This document shows positions 6,738 to 14,093 of a stretch of DNA of 15,074 nucleotides, in pieces. Each line of letters opens with the position of its first letter. The first letter of the stretch is position 1. The translations under genes were made by a program, and so were the position numbers. Origin of the DNA: Chloroflexota bacterium (lineage in GTDB: Bacteria > Chloroflexota > Dehalococcoidia > Lucifugimonadales > Lucifugimonadaceae); contig PAOV01000029.1 in the NCBI GenBank assembly GCA_002708145.1, forward strand, positions 1 to 15,074, written 5' to 3'. The notes below the pieces were generated by a model. The model made no database searches and was not told where the DNA came from. It was given only the letters and a program-made list of their open reading frames with translations.

Positions 6738-7383
6738 TAATATGAATGAAAATCATAATACAAATAAGCTGTTAAATGGAATTCCTCAGAGCATAGTTCC
6801 AATGGTTATCGAAAGTGGAGCTAGAGGAGAAAGAGCATATGATATATATTCATTGCTATTGAAAGAAAGGATAGTTTTTTTAGGAACACCAATAAATGCT
6901 CAAATTGCAAATTTAATTGTTGCTCAGATTTTATTCTTAGCAAGAGAAGATTCTGAAAAAGATATCAACTTATACATTAACTCACCTGGTGGTGAGGTAT
7001 ACTCTTGTATGGCTATTTACGATACGATGCAATATGTACCATGTGATGTTGCTACTTTTTCTGTAGGTCTTTGTGCAAGTATGGGTACTGTTCTCCTGAC
7101 TGCAGGCACTGCTGGTAAACGATACGCTATGCCCAATTCTACAATACATATGCATCAACCTTTAAGTGGTACACAAGGACAAGCTTCTGATATTGAAATT
7201 CATGCAAGAGAAACCTTAAGAATTCAAGATCGATTGAGACAGATTATTGCTGATCATACTGGTCAATCTTATGAACGAGTTGCTAGAGATTCTGATCGAG
7301 ATTTTTGGCTAAATGCAGAGCAAGCGACTGAATATGGTTTAGTTGACGAAGTTTTATCTCCTGATTCACTGGCATCAAAATAG
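6730..7383 (+). CDS. clpP: ATP-dependent Clp protease proteolytic subunit
   Basis: Serine peptidase that forms the two-ring ClpP chamber and degrades proteins fed in by ClpX. The catalytic triad is complete: S117 (in GLCASMGT), H142 (in MHQP) and D191 (in DRDFW), each exactly 20 residues later than S97, H122 and D171 of the mature E. coli enzyme. Oligomer contacts such as INSPGGEVYSCMAIYDTM and the handle helix region GQASDIEIHARETL are conserved. The nucleophile loop reads GLCASMG instead of the common GQAASMG. Length is 217 residues with a polar N-terminus that may be trimmed. The start at 6730 overlaps tig by 8 bases; ATG 6742 is an alternative, as AAGGAA is too close to the first and rather far from the second. 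clpX follows after 11 bases. Confidence 0.97.
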   Translation: MSDNMNENHNTNKLLNGIPQSIVPMVIESGARGERAYDIYSLLLKERIVFLGTPINAQIANLIVAQILFLAREDSEKDINLYINSPGGEVYSCMAIYDTMQYVPCDVATFSVGLCASMGTVLLTAGTAGKRYAMPNSTIHMHQPLSGTQGQASDIEIHARETLRIQDRLRQIIADHTGQSYERVARDSDRDFWLNAEQATEYGLVDEVLSPDSLASK

Positions 7384-7394
7384 AAGGATAAACT

Positions 7395-8678
7395 ATGTCA
7401 GAAAAGAATGAAGATTTGGAGAATTTATTATGTTCTTTTTGTGGAGAATCTCAAGATAATGTATCAAGATTAATCGCTAGTCCCAATAAAATATTTATTT
7501 GTGATTCTTGTGTAAAAAAATGTAATGAAATTATTTCTAAAGATGATGAAAGTGAAAATAATATTTTTTCACCAAAAACTCCTAAAGAAATGTTCGAGCT
7601 ACTAGATGAATATATTATTGGCCAAAATAGAGCCAAAAAAGTTTTATCTGTGGGTGTATATAATCACTATAAAAGAATATGGGCTGTTGCAAAAGAAAAA
7701 AAACAAGAAGATGTAGAAATACAAAAGTCTAACGTTTTATTAGTAGGGCCAACAGGATGTGGAAAAACATATATTGCTCAAACATTAGCAAAAATATTAC
7801 ATGTTCCATTTGCTATTGCAGACGCAACTTCTTTGACAGAAGCTGGTTACGTAGGAGAAGATGTTGAAAATATATTGTTAAGATTAATACAAAGCGCAAA
7901 TTTTGATATAAACAAGGCTGAAAAAGGAATTATATACATTGATGAAATTGATAAGATTTCAAGAAAATCTGCCAATCCTTCTATAACCCGTGATGTTTCT
8001 GGAGAAGGTGTTCAACAAGCGCTACTTAAAATTCTGGAAGGTGCATTAGTGAATGTGCCTCCTCAACCAGGAAGAAAACATCCTCATCAAGATTTTTTAC
8101 AGATAGATACATCAAATATTTTATTTATACTTGGTGGAGCATTTGACGGAATTGAAGAGGTAATAAACGAAAGAGTAAACAAAGAGAAATTTTCAATTGG
8201 TTTTTCAAATAAAATAATTAAAGAAAATTCCAAAGATTTTGAATTGCTAGAAACAAGAGATTTACTCAGATATGGTTTCATACCAGAATTTATAGGACGA
8301 ATTCCACTTGTAGTTGGTTTATCAGATTTATCTATTGAACAATTGAAACAAGTGCTTACAGAGCCAAAAAATGCGCTAGTCAAGCAATATGCTAAATTAT
8401 TTGAATTAGACGGTGTTGATTTGAAATTTACTAAATCAGCTCTTCAAATTACTGCAGAAATGGCAATAGAAAGAAAGTCTGGTGCTAGAGGATTAAAATC
8501 TATAATCGAAGAATTATTGCTTGATGTTATGTTCGAATTACCAAATATGGAAAATGCAAAAAAATGTGTTATTAATGAAGAAACTATTCAAGAAAATTTG
8601 TGGCCTATGATCTACGATTCTAATAGTAATCGCCTAGATATACTTCTGCCAAGAGATAACCATAATGTTGCTGCGTAA
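7395..8678 (+). CDS. clpX: ClpX, ATP-dependent unfoldase of the ClpXP protease
   Basis: AAA+ unfoldase that recognises substrates, unfolds them and threads them into ClpP. The N-terminal zinc-binding domain shows C13-x2-C16...C36-x2-C39. The AAA+ core has Walker A GPTGCGKT (118-125), pore loop GYVGED (151-156), Walker B IIYIDEID (179-186), the RKH loop in GRKHPHQDF, and the ClpP-docking IGF tripeptide in FSIGFSNKI. Sensor/arginine-finger region RYGFIPEFIGRIP and sensor 2 ERKSGARGLKS are intact. All 427 residues match the usual length. AAGGA lies 6 bases before the ATG, so it is well translated next to clpP. The stop codon lies only 3 bases from the end of the convergent formyltransferase gene, leaving no space for a dedicated terminator. 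Confidence 0.98.
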   Translation: MSEKNEDLENLLCSFCGESQDNVSRLIASPNKIFICDSCVKKCNEIISKDDESENNIFSPKTPKEMFELLDEYIIGQNRAKKVLSVGVYNHYKRIWAVAKEKKQEDVEIQKSNVLLVGPTGCGKTYIAQTLAKILHVPFAIADATSLTEAGYVGEDVENILLRLIQSANFDINKAEKGIIYIDEIDKISRKSANPSITRDVSGEGVQQALLKILEGALVNVPPQPGRKHPHQDFLQIDTSNILFILGGAFDGIEEVINERVNKEKFSIGFSNKIIKENSKDFELLETRDLLRYGFIPEFIGRIPLVVGLSDLSIEQLKQVLTEPKNALVKQYAKLFELDGVDLKFTKSALQITAEMAIERKSGARGLKSIIEELLLDVMFELPNMENAKKCVINEETIQENLWPMIYDSNSNRLDILLPRDNHNVAA

Positions 8679-8681
8679 AAA

Positions 8682-9428
8682 TTATGATAATGATGTTGAT
8701 AAATCTAAAGGATTAGTATTTTTTAGACTAATTTGATTATTTGAAATCCTTGCTAATGTTTCTGTAAGTAGTTTCCTTTCAAAAACTAGACCTTTTTGTC
8801 TGATTAGATTAAATAAAGAAAAATCTTCTCCATATTTATCTTTAATCTCTTTAATTGGCAGTCTTTCTATTTTTTCCCACTCTGATCTAAATTTTTCTTC
8901 ATTTAGGCTGTATCTACCATAACTTAAAACTGGGCCCTCATCCACTTTCTCAGTTGAAATATGTACCATAGCGCCAGTTTCATATAATCTTTTTTCAATA
9001 ACATCCCAAATTGCTTTTTTCCATGTACCAATTGTTTCTCCTGGAAGAGCAGGGTGTATATTAATTGTAATGAAATGTTTACATAATAGTGGAGCAATTA
9101 ACATATAACCAGCATGAACAGCTATATCTACAATATAATCATTTAACATAGCTATAATTTCATGATCGAAATTTGATCTTAGTTCAGCCCAATTGTTTTT
9201 TTTATTATATTTTTTAAATTTTTTTGATGAAAGAGTGATTAAAGGAATTTTATTATGTCGCACAACTTCCATAAATTTATCACTATTTATATTTTCTCCA
9301 TAATCCTTATTAATAAATACAAAGTCAATTGATCCACTAATTTTTCTTTTATTTATGGCATTCAATGTAGATTTAAATAATCCTAAAGATCCCTCTCCCC
9401 CAGCCGATGTGAACCATCCAATTTTCAT
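8682..9428 (-). CDS. PurN-like formyltransferase family protein
   Basis: A folate-dependent formyltransferase-fold protein of 248 residues. The catalytic triad of the PurN family is present: N123 and H125 in NIHPALPG, and D163 in KVDEGPVLS, matching N106, H108 and D144 of E. coli PurN; HAGYMLIAPLL precedes them as in the family. The most likely role is formylation of glycinamide ribonucleotide in purine synthesis with 10-formyl-tetrahydrofolate. Two things are unusual: the N-terminal substrate loop reads WFTSAGGEGSLGLF rather than the standard A-S-G-x-G-S-N-L, and the protein is 40-60 residues longer than common PurN because of an insertion around residues 60-95 and a C-terminal extension. 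A different amine substrate is therefore possible. It begins 1 base after the xseB stop and is the last gene of the minus-strand cluster. Confidence 0.75.
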   Translation of the reverse strand: MKIGWFTSAGGEGSLGLFKSTLNAINKRKISGSIDFVFINKDYGENINSDKFMEVVRHNKIPLITLSSKKFKKYNKKNNWAELRSNFDHEIIAMLNDYIVDIAVHAGYMLIAPLLCKHFITINIHPALPGETIGTWKKAIWDVIEKRLYETGAMVHISTEKVDEGPVLSYGRYSLNEEKFRSEWEKIERLPIKEIKDKYGEDFSLFNLIRQKGLVFERKLLTETLARISNNQISLKNTNPLDLSTSLS

Positions 9429-9429
9429 A

Positions 9430-9654
9430 TTAATTTTTTTCTAAATTATCATTAGATGAAAATTTTTCTCTGAGCTCTGAAAATTTTAATTCGGCATTAG
9501 ATAAAATTTTATTACACTCAATGGCAAGATTTTGAGCTTCTTCAAGAAGAATTAGCGAGTCATCAATCCCAACCTTACTAGATTGTAAGTTATCTATTAT
9601 TTCTTCAATCTTTTCAATTTTAGCCTCAAAAGTAGATTCATTTTTATTTGTCAT
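9430..9654 (-). CDS. xseB: Exonuclease VII small subunit
   Basis: The small helical subunit of exonuclease VII, which degrades single-stranded DNA; several copies wrap the coiled-coil of each XseA. The 74 residues are typical in length and pattern: FEAKIEKIEEIIDNLQSS, then GIDDSLILLEEAQNLAIECN with the conserved Ser-Leu and the Cys, then ILSNAELKFSEL, predicted as two helices. The ATG overlaps the end of xseA by 11 bases, so the subunits are probably made by coupled translation, and the formyltransferase gene starts 1 base after its stop. Confidence 0.93.
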   Translation of the reverse strand: MTNKNESTFEAKIEKIEEIIDNLQSSKVGIDDSLILLEEAQNLAIECNKILSNAELKFSELREKFSSNDNLEKN

Positions 9655-10861
9655 CTTTACTTATTTCCTTTACTTCAGTAACTGCGAATCCATCGGATAA
9701 TTCAAAACTTATTCGCTCGCCTAAGCTTATAGCAGAGGTCTTATCTACGATTTTACCATTTTTATTTCTAACTAAAGCAAACCCACGCTTTAATGTTAAT
9801 TTTGGATTTAATATGCTAATAGAATTTTTAATATTTTTAATTTTTTCTTTTTTTGATTGAATTGTATTACTTAGCATAAAATCTACACTTGATATTAAAT
9901 TATTAATATTTTTTCTCAATTCTAAAAAATTAGGGTAGTTATTATTTATTTTTTCTAGATTTATATCTATCCGGTAAAATTTTTCATTTAGTTTTTTTTC
10001 TAATAAGCTTTCACCAGTACTTATTTTTTCATTAATATTATTAATTACATTCTTCATATTAGGGGCTACAATCTCTGCTGCTACAGATGGGGTAGGGGCT
10101 CTATAATCAGCCACATAATCAGAAATTGTAAAATCAGTTTCATGTCCTATTGCACTTACAACTGGGTGTTTAGACCCATATATAGCTTTAGCTACACGCT
10201 CATCATTGAAAGACCATAAATCTTCAATAGAGCCACCACCACGTGCTAATATTATTACGTCTAAGTTAGAAATATTATTAGTTATTTGAAAAGCATCACA
10301 GATATCATTGACTGAGTTTTCACCCTGTACAGAGACTGGAATTAGTAATAGTTCTCCGATTGGATATCTACGACTCAGTACATTTTTCATATCCTGAATG
10401 ACCGAACCAGTAGAAGAAGTTATAGCAACAATTTTTTTTGGAAATTCAGGTATGTTTCTTTTTCTTGACTCATCAAATAAACCTTCTTTTTCCAGTCTTG
10501 CTCTTAATTCTTCAAATGCTGCCTGGAGTGAGCCTTCACCTTCTGCTTTAACTCTGCTTACATAAAGTTGTAGTTGACCATTTACTTCATAAATATTGCA
10601 ATAACCTTTACAGATTATTTTTGATCCTTCAATGATAAAGTTTCCGCCGCTGTTAGTTTCGTTATATTTACTTCTCCACATCACACACCTAATCTGGCTA
10701 TGATCATCTTTGAGTGTAAAATATTTATGACCAGAATCTGGTTGCGAATAACCAAAAACTTCTCCAACAACGCTAATATTTGATAGTAAAGAATGCTCTT
10801 GAAGAGTTTGTTTGATTATTTCATTAACATCGCTGACAGAAAAAACAGAAGGTTCATTCAT
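9644..10861 (-). CDS. xseA: Exonuclease VII large subunit
   Basis: Catalytic subunit of exonuclease VII, acting on single-stranded DNA ends in repair. The N-terminal OB-fold covers about residues 1-100 (VFSVSDVNEIIKQTLQ, GYSQPDSGHKYFTLKDD, CVMWRSKY). The nuclease core follows: FPKKIVAITSSTGSVIQDM, then DVIILARGGGSIEDLWSFND, VVSAIGHETDFTISDYVADY and RAPTPSVAAEIVAP, all hallmark motifs. A long coiled-coil that binds XseB and a small beta tail (LKRGFALVRNKNGKIV) complete it. I chose ATG 10859-10861, 4 bases after the efp stop, because MNEPSVFSVSDVN matches the family start; the frame is open to a GTG at 10891, which would overlap efp by 26 bases. Confidence 0.96.
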   Translation of the reverse strand: MNEPSVFSVSDVNEIIKQTLQEHSLLSNISVVGEVFGYSQPDSGHKYFTLKDDHSQIRCVMWRSKYNETNSGGNFIIEGSKIICKGYCNIYEVNGQLQLYVSRVKAEGEGSLQAAFEELRARLEKEGLFDESRKRNIPEFPKKIVAITSSTGSVIQDMKNVLSRRYPIGELLLIPVSVQGENSVNDICDAFQITNNISNLDVIILARGGGSIEDLWSFNDERVAKAIYGSKHPVVSAIGHETDFTISDYVADYRAPTPSVAAEIVAPNMKNVINNINEKISTGESLLEKKLNEKFYRIDINLEKINNNYPNFLELRKNINNLISSVDFMLSNTIQSKKEKIKNIKNSISILNPKLTLKRGFALVRNKNGKIVDKTSAISLGERISFELSDGFAVTEVKEISKDDK

Positions 10862-10865
10862 ATCT

Positions 10866-11429
10866 CTAATCTGCTCTACCAGTATACTCACCAGTAGTCG
10901 TATTTACGTTAATTTTATCGCCAGTATTAACGAATAATGGGACTTGGAGTGTTAATCCTGTAATTGTTGTAGCTGGTTTGTTTGCCCCACTTTGAGTATC
11001 ACCTTTTAATCCTACATCAGTTTGTCCTATTTCTAAAACAACCGAAGGAGGAAGTTCAATAGCAAGTGCATTCCCATTAAACATAATTAATTCAACGTTA
11101 TCACCTTCGGATATAAATTTTATGTTATCAGCAATTATGCTCTTATCTATATTTAGTTGCTCAAATGTTGCGTTATCCATGAAGCAATAGTAAGTATCGT
11201 CTTGATATAAATATTGAGCAGAAATGTTATCAGTTTCTGCATGTGTTAATTTTTGGTTGCCTTGTAATTTTTTTTCATAGACATTTCCTGTTAATATATT
11301 CCGAACTTTTAGCGTTAGGGTGGGAGGGGCTTTTGGGGCTTGTCTATGCTGCCAATCAAGAATTTGATAAACCTCATCGTCAAGTAAAATAGTCATATTT
11401 CTTTTAATCTCCCCAGATGAAATTGTCAT
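10866..11429 (-). CDS. efp: Elongation factor P with an unusual tip loop
   Basis: EF-P binds between the ribosomal P and E sites and rescues stalling on polyproline. The three beta domains are visible: domain I to about residue 63 (ISSGEIKRNMTILLDDEVYQ), domain II with YYCFMDNATFEQL and NALAIELPPSVVLEI, and domain III with the signature KPATTITGLTLQVPLFVNTG. The 187 residues are normal, and the end (YTGRAD) resembles the YeiP branch. The domain I loop that usually reads P-G-K-G and carries the modified Lys34 here reads QAPKAPPT, with K33 kept but glycines replaced by Ala and Pro. AGGA lies 6 bases before the ATG. It follows the M24 peptidase gene after 11 bases, an arrangement found in several bacterial groups. 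Confidence 0.93.
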   Translation of the reverse strand: MTISSGEIKRNMTILLDDEVYQILDWQHRQAPKAPPTLTLKVRNILTGNVYEKKLQGNQKLTHAETDNISAQYLYQDDTYYCFMDNATFEQLNIDKSIIADNIKFISEGDNVELIMFNGNALAIELPPSVVLEIGQTDVGLKGDTQSGANKPATTITGLTLQVPLFVNTGDKINVNTTTGEYTGRAD

Positions 11430-11440
11430 ATTTTTCCTAT

Positions 11441-12526
11441 CTATAAATTTATTTTTTTTGCTTTACTAAGAACTTGAGTTATATTATCTCTTATAATTAC
11501 AATATCCTCAATTCTTACTCCGCCCCAATCTTGTAAATATATCCCAGGTTCAACCGTAAATGGCATATTATTTTGAATAACATATTTCGATTTGGGACCA
11601 ACATTTGGATTTTCATGAACATTTAGTCCTACACCATGGCCTAGGCTATGTCCAAAAAAATCGCCATAACCTGATTCTGATATTATTTTTCTAGCTATAC
11701 TATCGCATTCTTCACCGGTCATTCCAACTTTTACTAAATCTATTGCTGCTAGTTGAGCCATATGAACTATATCATATATTTTCTTTATTTTTTCGTTAGC
11801 TTCCCCTAAAACAATTGTTCGGGTTAGGTCTGAGCAATAACCATGATATTTTGCGCCACAATCAATTATTATTGTAGAATTACTCTCAATTTTAGATTCG
11901 CCTGTAGCATGATGAGGTCTAGCTGCATTTTTACCTGATGCAACTATGGTATCAAAAGATATAGATTCAGCATTTTGCTCTCTAACAGATTTTTCAAATA
12001 TCCAGGCTACTTCTGTTTCAGTCATACCAACTTGAATATTTTTTTCAGTATACTCGAAAGCTTTATCACCAATTTCTATAGCTTTCATAAGTAAATTAAT
12101 TTCTTCTTCATCCTTAATTGCTCTAAATTTCAAAGCAATATCAGAAGTAGGTATTAAAGAAATTTTTAGATTAGAATTGTTAATTGTATTTTCTAAAAAT
12201 TTATGAGTATTCACTGTGGTAAATTCAGCCTCAAAAGCTAATGTTGAAACTTTGCAATCTTTTATTATTTTTGGTAACCAATCAAATCTTGAGGTTATTC
12301 TCTCAATTTTCCAACCAGGAGCTTGCGAAGTTGCTAGTTCTGTATATCTGAAGTCGGTGCATAAATATAGATCGTTCAGTGTAACAAATAAATACCCTGC
12401 AGAACTTCTTAGACCTGAAAAATAAAATCTATTTTCCTCATTAGAAATGATTATGGCATCAATTTTTTCTTCATTAAGATAGTTTCTTAAATTTTTAATT
12501 CTATCTGGGAATTTAGTATTCTTCAT
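11441..12526 (-). CDS. M24 family metallopeptidase (Xaa-Pro aminopeptidase/dipeptidase)
   Basis: A cytoplasmic metallopeptidase expected to remove residues in front of proline. It has 361 residues: an N-terminal creatinase-like domain (DAIIISNEENRFYFSGL, then YLCTDFRYTE) and the pita-bread catalytic domain. The five metal ligands are all visible: Asp in IIIDCGAKYHG, Asp in CSDLTRTIVLG, His in GHSLGHGVGLNVHE, Glu in FTVEPGIYL and Glu in GGVRIEDIV. The layout is like the YqhT/PepQ proteins encoded beside efp in Firmicutes. The ATG overlaps the aroQ end by 14 bases; no Shine-Dalgarno site is seen, so translation may depend on coupling. Whether it acts as aminopeptidase or dipeptidase cannot be decided from sequence. 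Confidence 0.93.
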   Translation of the reverse strand: MKNTKFPDRIKNLRNYLNEEKIDAIIISNEENRFYFSGLRSSAGYLFVTLNDLYLCTDFRYTELATSQAPGWKIERITSRFDWLPKIIKDCKVSTLAFEAEFTTVNTHKFLENTINNSNLKISLIPTSDIALKFRAIKDEEEINLLMKAIEIGDKAFEYTEKNIQVGMTETEVAWIFEKSVREQNAESISFDTIVASGKNAARPHHATGESKIESNSTIIIDCGAKYHGYCSDLTRTIVLGEANEKIKKIYDIVHMAQLAAIDLVKVGMTGEECDSIARKIISESGYGDFFGHSLGHGVGLNVHENPNVGPKSKYVIQNNMPFTVEPGIYLQDWGGVRIEDIVIIRDNITQVLSKAKKINL

Positions 12527-12974
12527 TTTTATTTATTATAAAGTAATTCATAGCCGCTATGTAGCCGTAAGATCCTAATCCGCAGATTTGCCCTGAAGCA
12601 TATTTAGCAAATACGGATTTTTGTCTAAATTCTTCTCTAGAATAAACATTTGAAATATGTACTTCTATAAACTCAATAGGAGATAAATCTATCAATGCAT
12701 CAAGTATTGAGTAGCCAACTTGCGATAAGGCTCCAGCATTAATTATTATCCCTGAGAGGTCATTTTTATTCAAAGTTTGTATAAAATCAACAATTGCTCC
12801 CTCATGATTAGATTGAAAAAATGATAGATTATGACTGGTGTTTTTCGCATTTTCTAGCATTTTATTTTCAATATCTTTCAGTGTTATATTGCCGTAGATA
12901 TTATTATTTCTTTTTCCTAAGTTATTAAGATTTGGTCCATTAATAACAATAATTTGTTTAGTTTTTTTAGACAT
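12513..12974 (-). CDS. aroQ: Type II 3-dehydroquinate dehydratase
   Basis: Third step of the shikimate pathway, converting 3-dehydroquinate to 3-dehydroshikimate. The 153 residues show the type II motifs: INGPNLNNLGKR with R22, Y27 in IYG, FFQSNHEGAIVDFI, N79 in IINAG, E104 and H106 in IEVHISNVYSREEFR, and SGQICGLGSYGY near the end. The active-site loop that normally reads G-x-x-T-H-T-S has instead GALSQVGYS, so the conserved substrate-binding His (H81 in Mycobacterium tuberculosis) is Gln85. All other catalytic residues (Arg, Tyr, Asn, His, Glu) are kept, so the enzyme may well be active. The start at 12974 lies inside the end of a tiny upstream reading frame with a better ribosome-binding site; the 3' end overlaps the peptidase gene. 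Confidence 0.94.
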   Translation of the reverse strand: MSKKTKQIIVINGPNLNNLGKRNNNIYGNITLKDIENKMLENAKNTSHNLSFFQSNHEGAIVDFIQTLNKNDLSGIIINAGALSQVGYSILDALIDLSPIEFIEVHISNVYSREEFRQKSVFAKYASGQICGLGSYGYIAAMNYFIINKNEEY

Positions 12975-12993
12975 TACTTTTTCTTTTCCTCAT
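12967..12993 (-). CDS. Possible 8-codon leader reading frame before aroQ
   Basis: ATG 12991-12993 is preceded by AGGAGA (13001-13006) at 7 bases, the strongest ribosome-binding site at this junction, and encodes MRKRKSNV before a TAA. Its last codons overlap the aroQ ATG (12972-12974) in another frame. It may deliver ribosomes to aroQ by coupled termination and restart. It could also be chance, with the AGGAGA merely distant from the aroQ start. Not supported by homology. Confidence 0.35.
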   Translation of the reverse strand: MRKRKSNV

Positions 12994-13027
12994 TATATAT
13001 TCTCCTATAATCCACATTACTTTTTTA

Positions 13028-13930
13028 TTACTTGATATCCATTTTTGCTTTAGGGTGTGATCTAAAATAAGCTTCTTTTGTATGCTTTGCAGAGGTATGA
13101 GTATAAATTTGTGTGGTTGTAGGACTTTCATGTCCAAGTAAATCTTGTACAACTTTTATATCAGCACCACCTTCGATTAAGTGAGTAGCAAATGTGTGTC
13201 TAAGCGAATGAGTGTGCGCATTATTGTTTATACCTGAGATTGTCATATATTTTTTTACAATTCTTTGGATTGATCTTACTGATAATCTTGAGCCATATTT
13301 ATTTAAGAAAAGAGCAGTTGAATTTTTTGAATTTATAATTAATTTATTTCTAAAATAATTAGTGTAATTTTCTAACGATTCTTGACATTTATTTCCATAA
13401 AGTACTAGTCTATATTTTGATCCTTTACCAAGTATTTGTATCTTTTTTAAGTTGAAATCTACGTGATTAATATCTATATTATGCATTTCTGAAACTCGAA
13501 TTCCTGTGGAATAGAAAATTTCTAAAATTGCTCTGTCTCTTGCCCCATTGATTGTGTCAAATTTTGGAGCTTCAAGTAATTTTTTCATTTCCTTTTTTTC
13601 AATTATTTCAGGTAATGTTTTAGTACTTTTTGGTGCATGTATTAGTTCAGCGTGATTTTCTGAGATAATATTTTTTGTCTTAAGATATCTAAGGTAAGAT
13701 CTAATTATTGATAACTTTCTCGCAATACTTTTTTTCTTATAATTTTTTTCTATTAGTAAAGAAAGATACTCTCTGATAATTAGTTTGCTAATTTTTTGAA
13801 TTTTAGATATATTTTTTTCTTTTAAAAATTTGAAAAAATCACTTAAGTCATTTGAATAATTTCTGATAGTGTATGGGGATAAATTTTTATTTATTTCAAG
13901 ATATTTATAAAAATTATTAAGTGAATTCAT
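13028..13930 (-). CDS. xerC: Tyrosine recombinase, XerC/XerD type
   Basis: Site-specific recombinase expected to resolve chromosome dimers at a dif site during division. It has 300 residues: a SAM-like N-terminal DNA-binding domain (FYKYLEINKNLSPYTIRNY) and a C-terminal catalytic domain with the complete set R145 (TGIRVSE), K169 (GKGSK), H241 and R244 (THSLRHTFATHL), H267 (LLGHES) and the nucleophile Y276 (TQIYTHT). The length and uninterrupted motifs fit chromosomal Xer proteins rather than phage or integron integrases. XerC rather than XerD is suggested by its place after topA, as in many bacteria. No Shine-Dalgarno site is obvious before the ATG. The neighbouring genes are all housekeeping, with no sign of a mobile element. 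Confidence 0.92.
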   Translation of the reverse strand: MNSLNNFYKYLEINKNLSPYTIRNYSNDLSDFFKFLKEKNISKIQKISKLIIREYLSLLIEKNYKKKSIARKLSIIRSYLRYLKTKNIISENHAELIHAPKSTKTLPEIIEKKEMKKLLEAPKFDTINGARDRAILEIFYSTGIRVSEMHNIDINHVDFNLKKIQILGKGSKYRLVLYGNKCQESLENYTNYFRNKLIINSKNSTALFLNKYGSRLSVRSIQRIVKKYMTISGINNNAHTHSLRHTFATHLIEGGADIKVVQDLLGHESPTTTQIYTHTSAKHTKEAYFRSHPKAKMDIK

Positions 13931-14055
13931 TTAAATCAATAACTTAGTTTTAGTTGATACTTAATTATGCTTTAAAAAAATATTTCTATCTCTATGTCTT
14001 TTTTACGTATTTCATGATTTATTTAAACATTAAAATGCTTACTAGCTATTATAAT
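13931..14055. other. AT-rich gap between topA and the recombinase gene
   Basis: About 125 bases of AT-rich DNA. A minus-strand TATAAT (from plus-strand 14048-14053) and a CATAAT nearer the gene could drive the recombinase and the genes after it, but neither has a good -35 box. No RNA gene or small frame stands out. Confidence 0.3.
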
Positions 14056-14093
14056 TTAAGAAAAATAAATATAATTATATTTATTTTTCTTAA
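14056..14093. terminator. Perfect 38-bp palindrome at the end of topA (probable bidirectional hairpin)
   Basis: Two 19-base arms pair without a mismatch around the centre between 14074 and 14075; the left arm is TTAAGAAAAATAAATATAA. The topA stop codon (14090-14092) lies inside the right arm. The arms are A-rich then T-rich in either direction, so the transcript would form a long A-U hairpin, plausible for termination or 3'-end protection. With only one G-C pair it is not a textbook intrinsic terminator. Confidence 0.6.

Noticed and set aside
8711..8733. Small inverted repeat ATTAGT...ACTAAT as a clpX terminator
   Set aside because: Only 6 A/T-rich pairs with a 9-base loop, inside the coding end of the convergent gene; such matches are common by chance at this composition.
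12967..13152. 61-codon minus-strand frame across the end of the recombinase gene
   Set aside because: Most of it is out-of-frame recombinase sequence. Only its last eight codons, which begin at an ATG with a good ribosome-binding site, are worth keeping as a possible leader frame.
13028..13930. Recombinase as a sign of an integrated element
   Set aside because: Its motifs and length fit chromosomal Xer proteins, and the flanking genes are housekeeping; there is no attachment-site repeat, tRNA or phage gene nearby.
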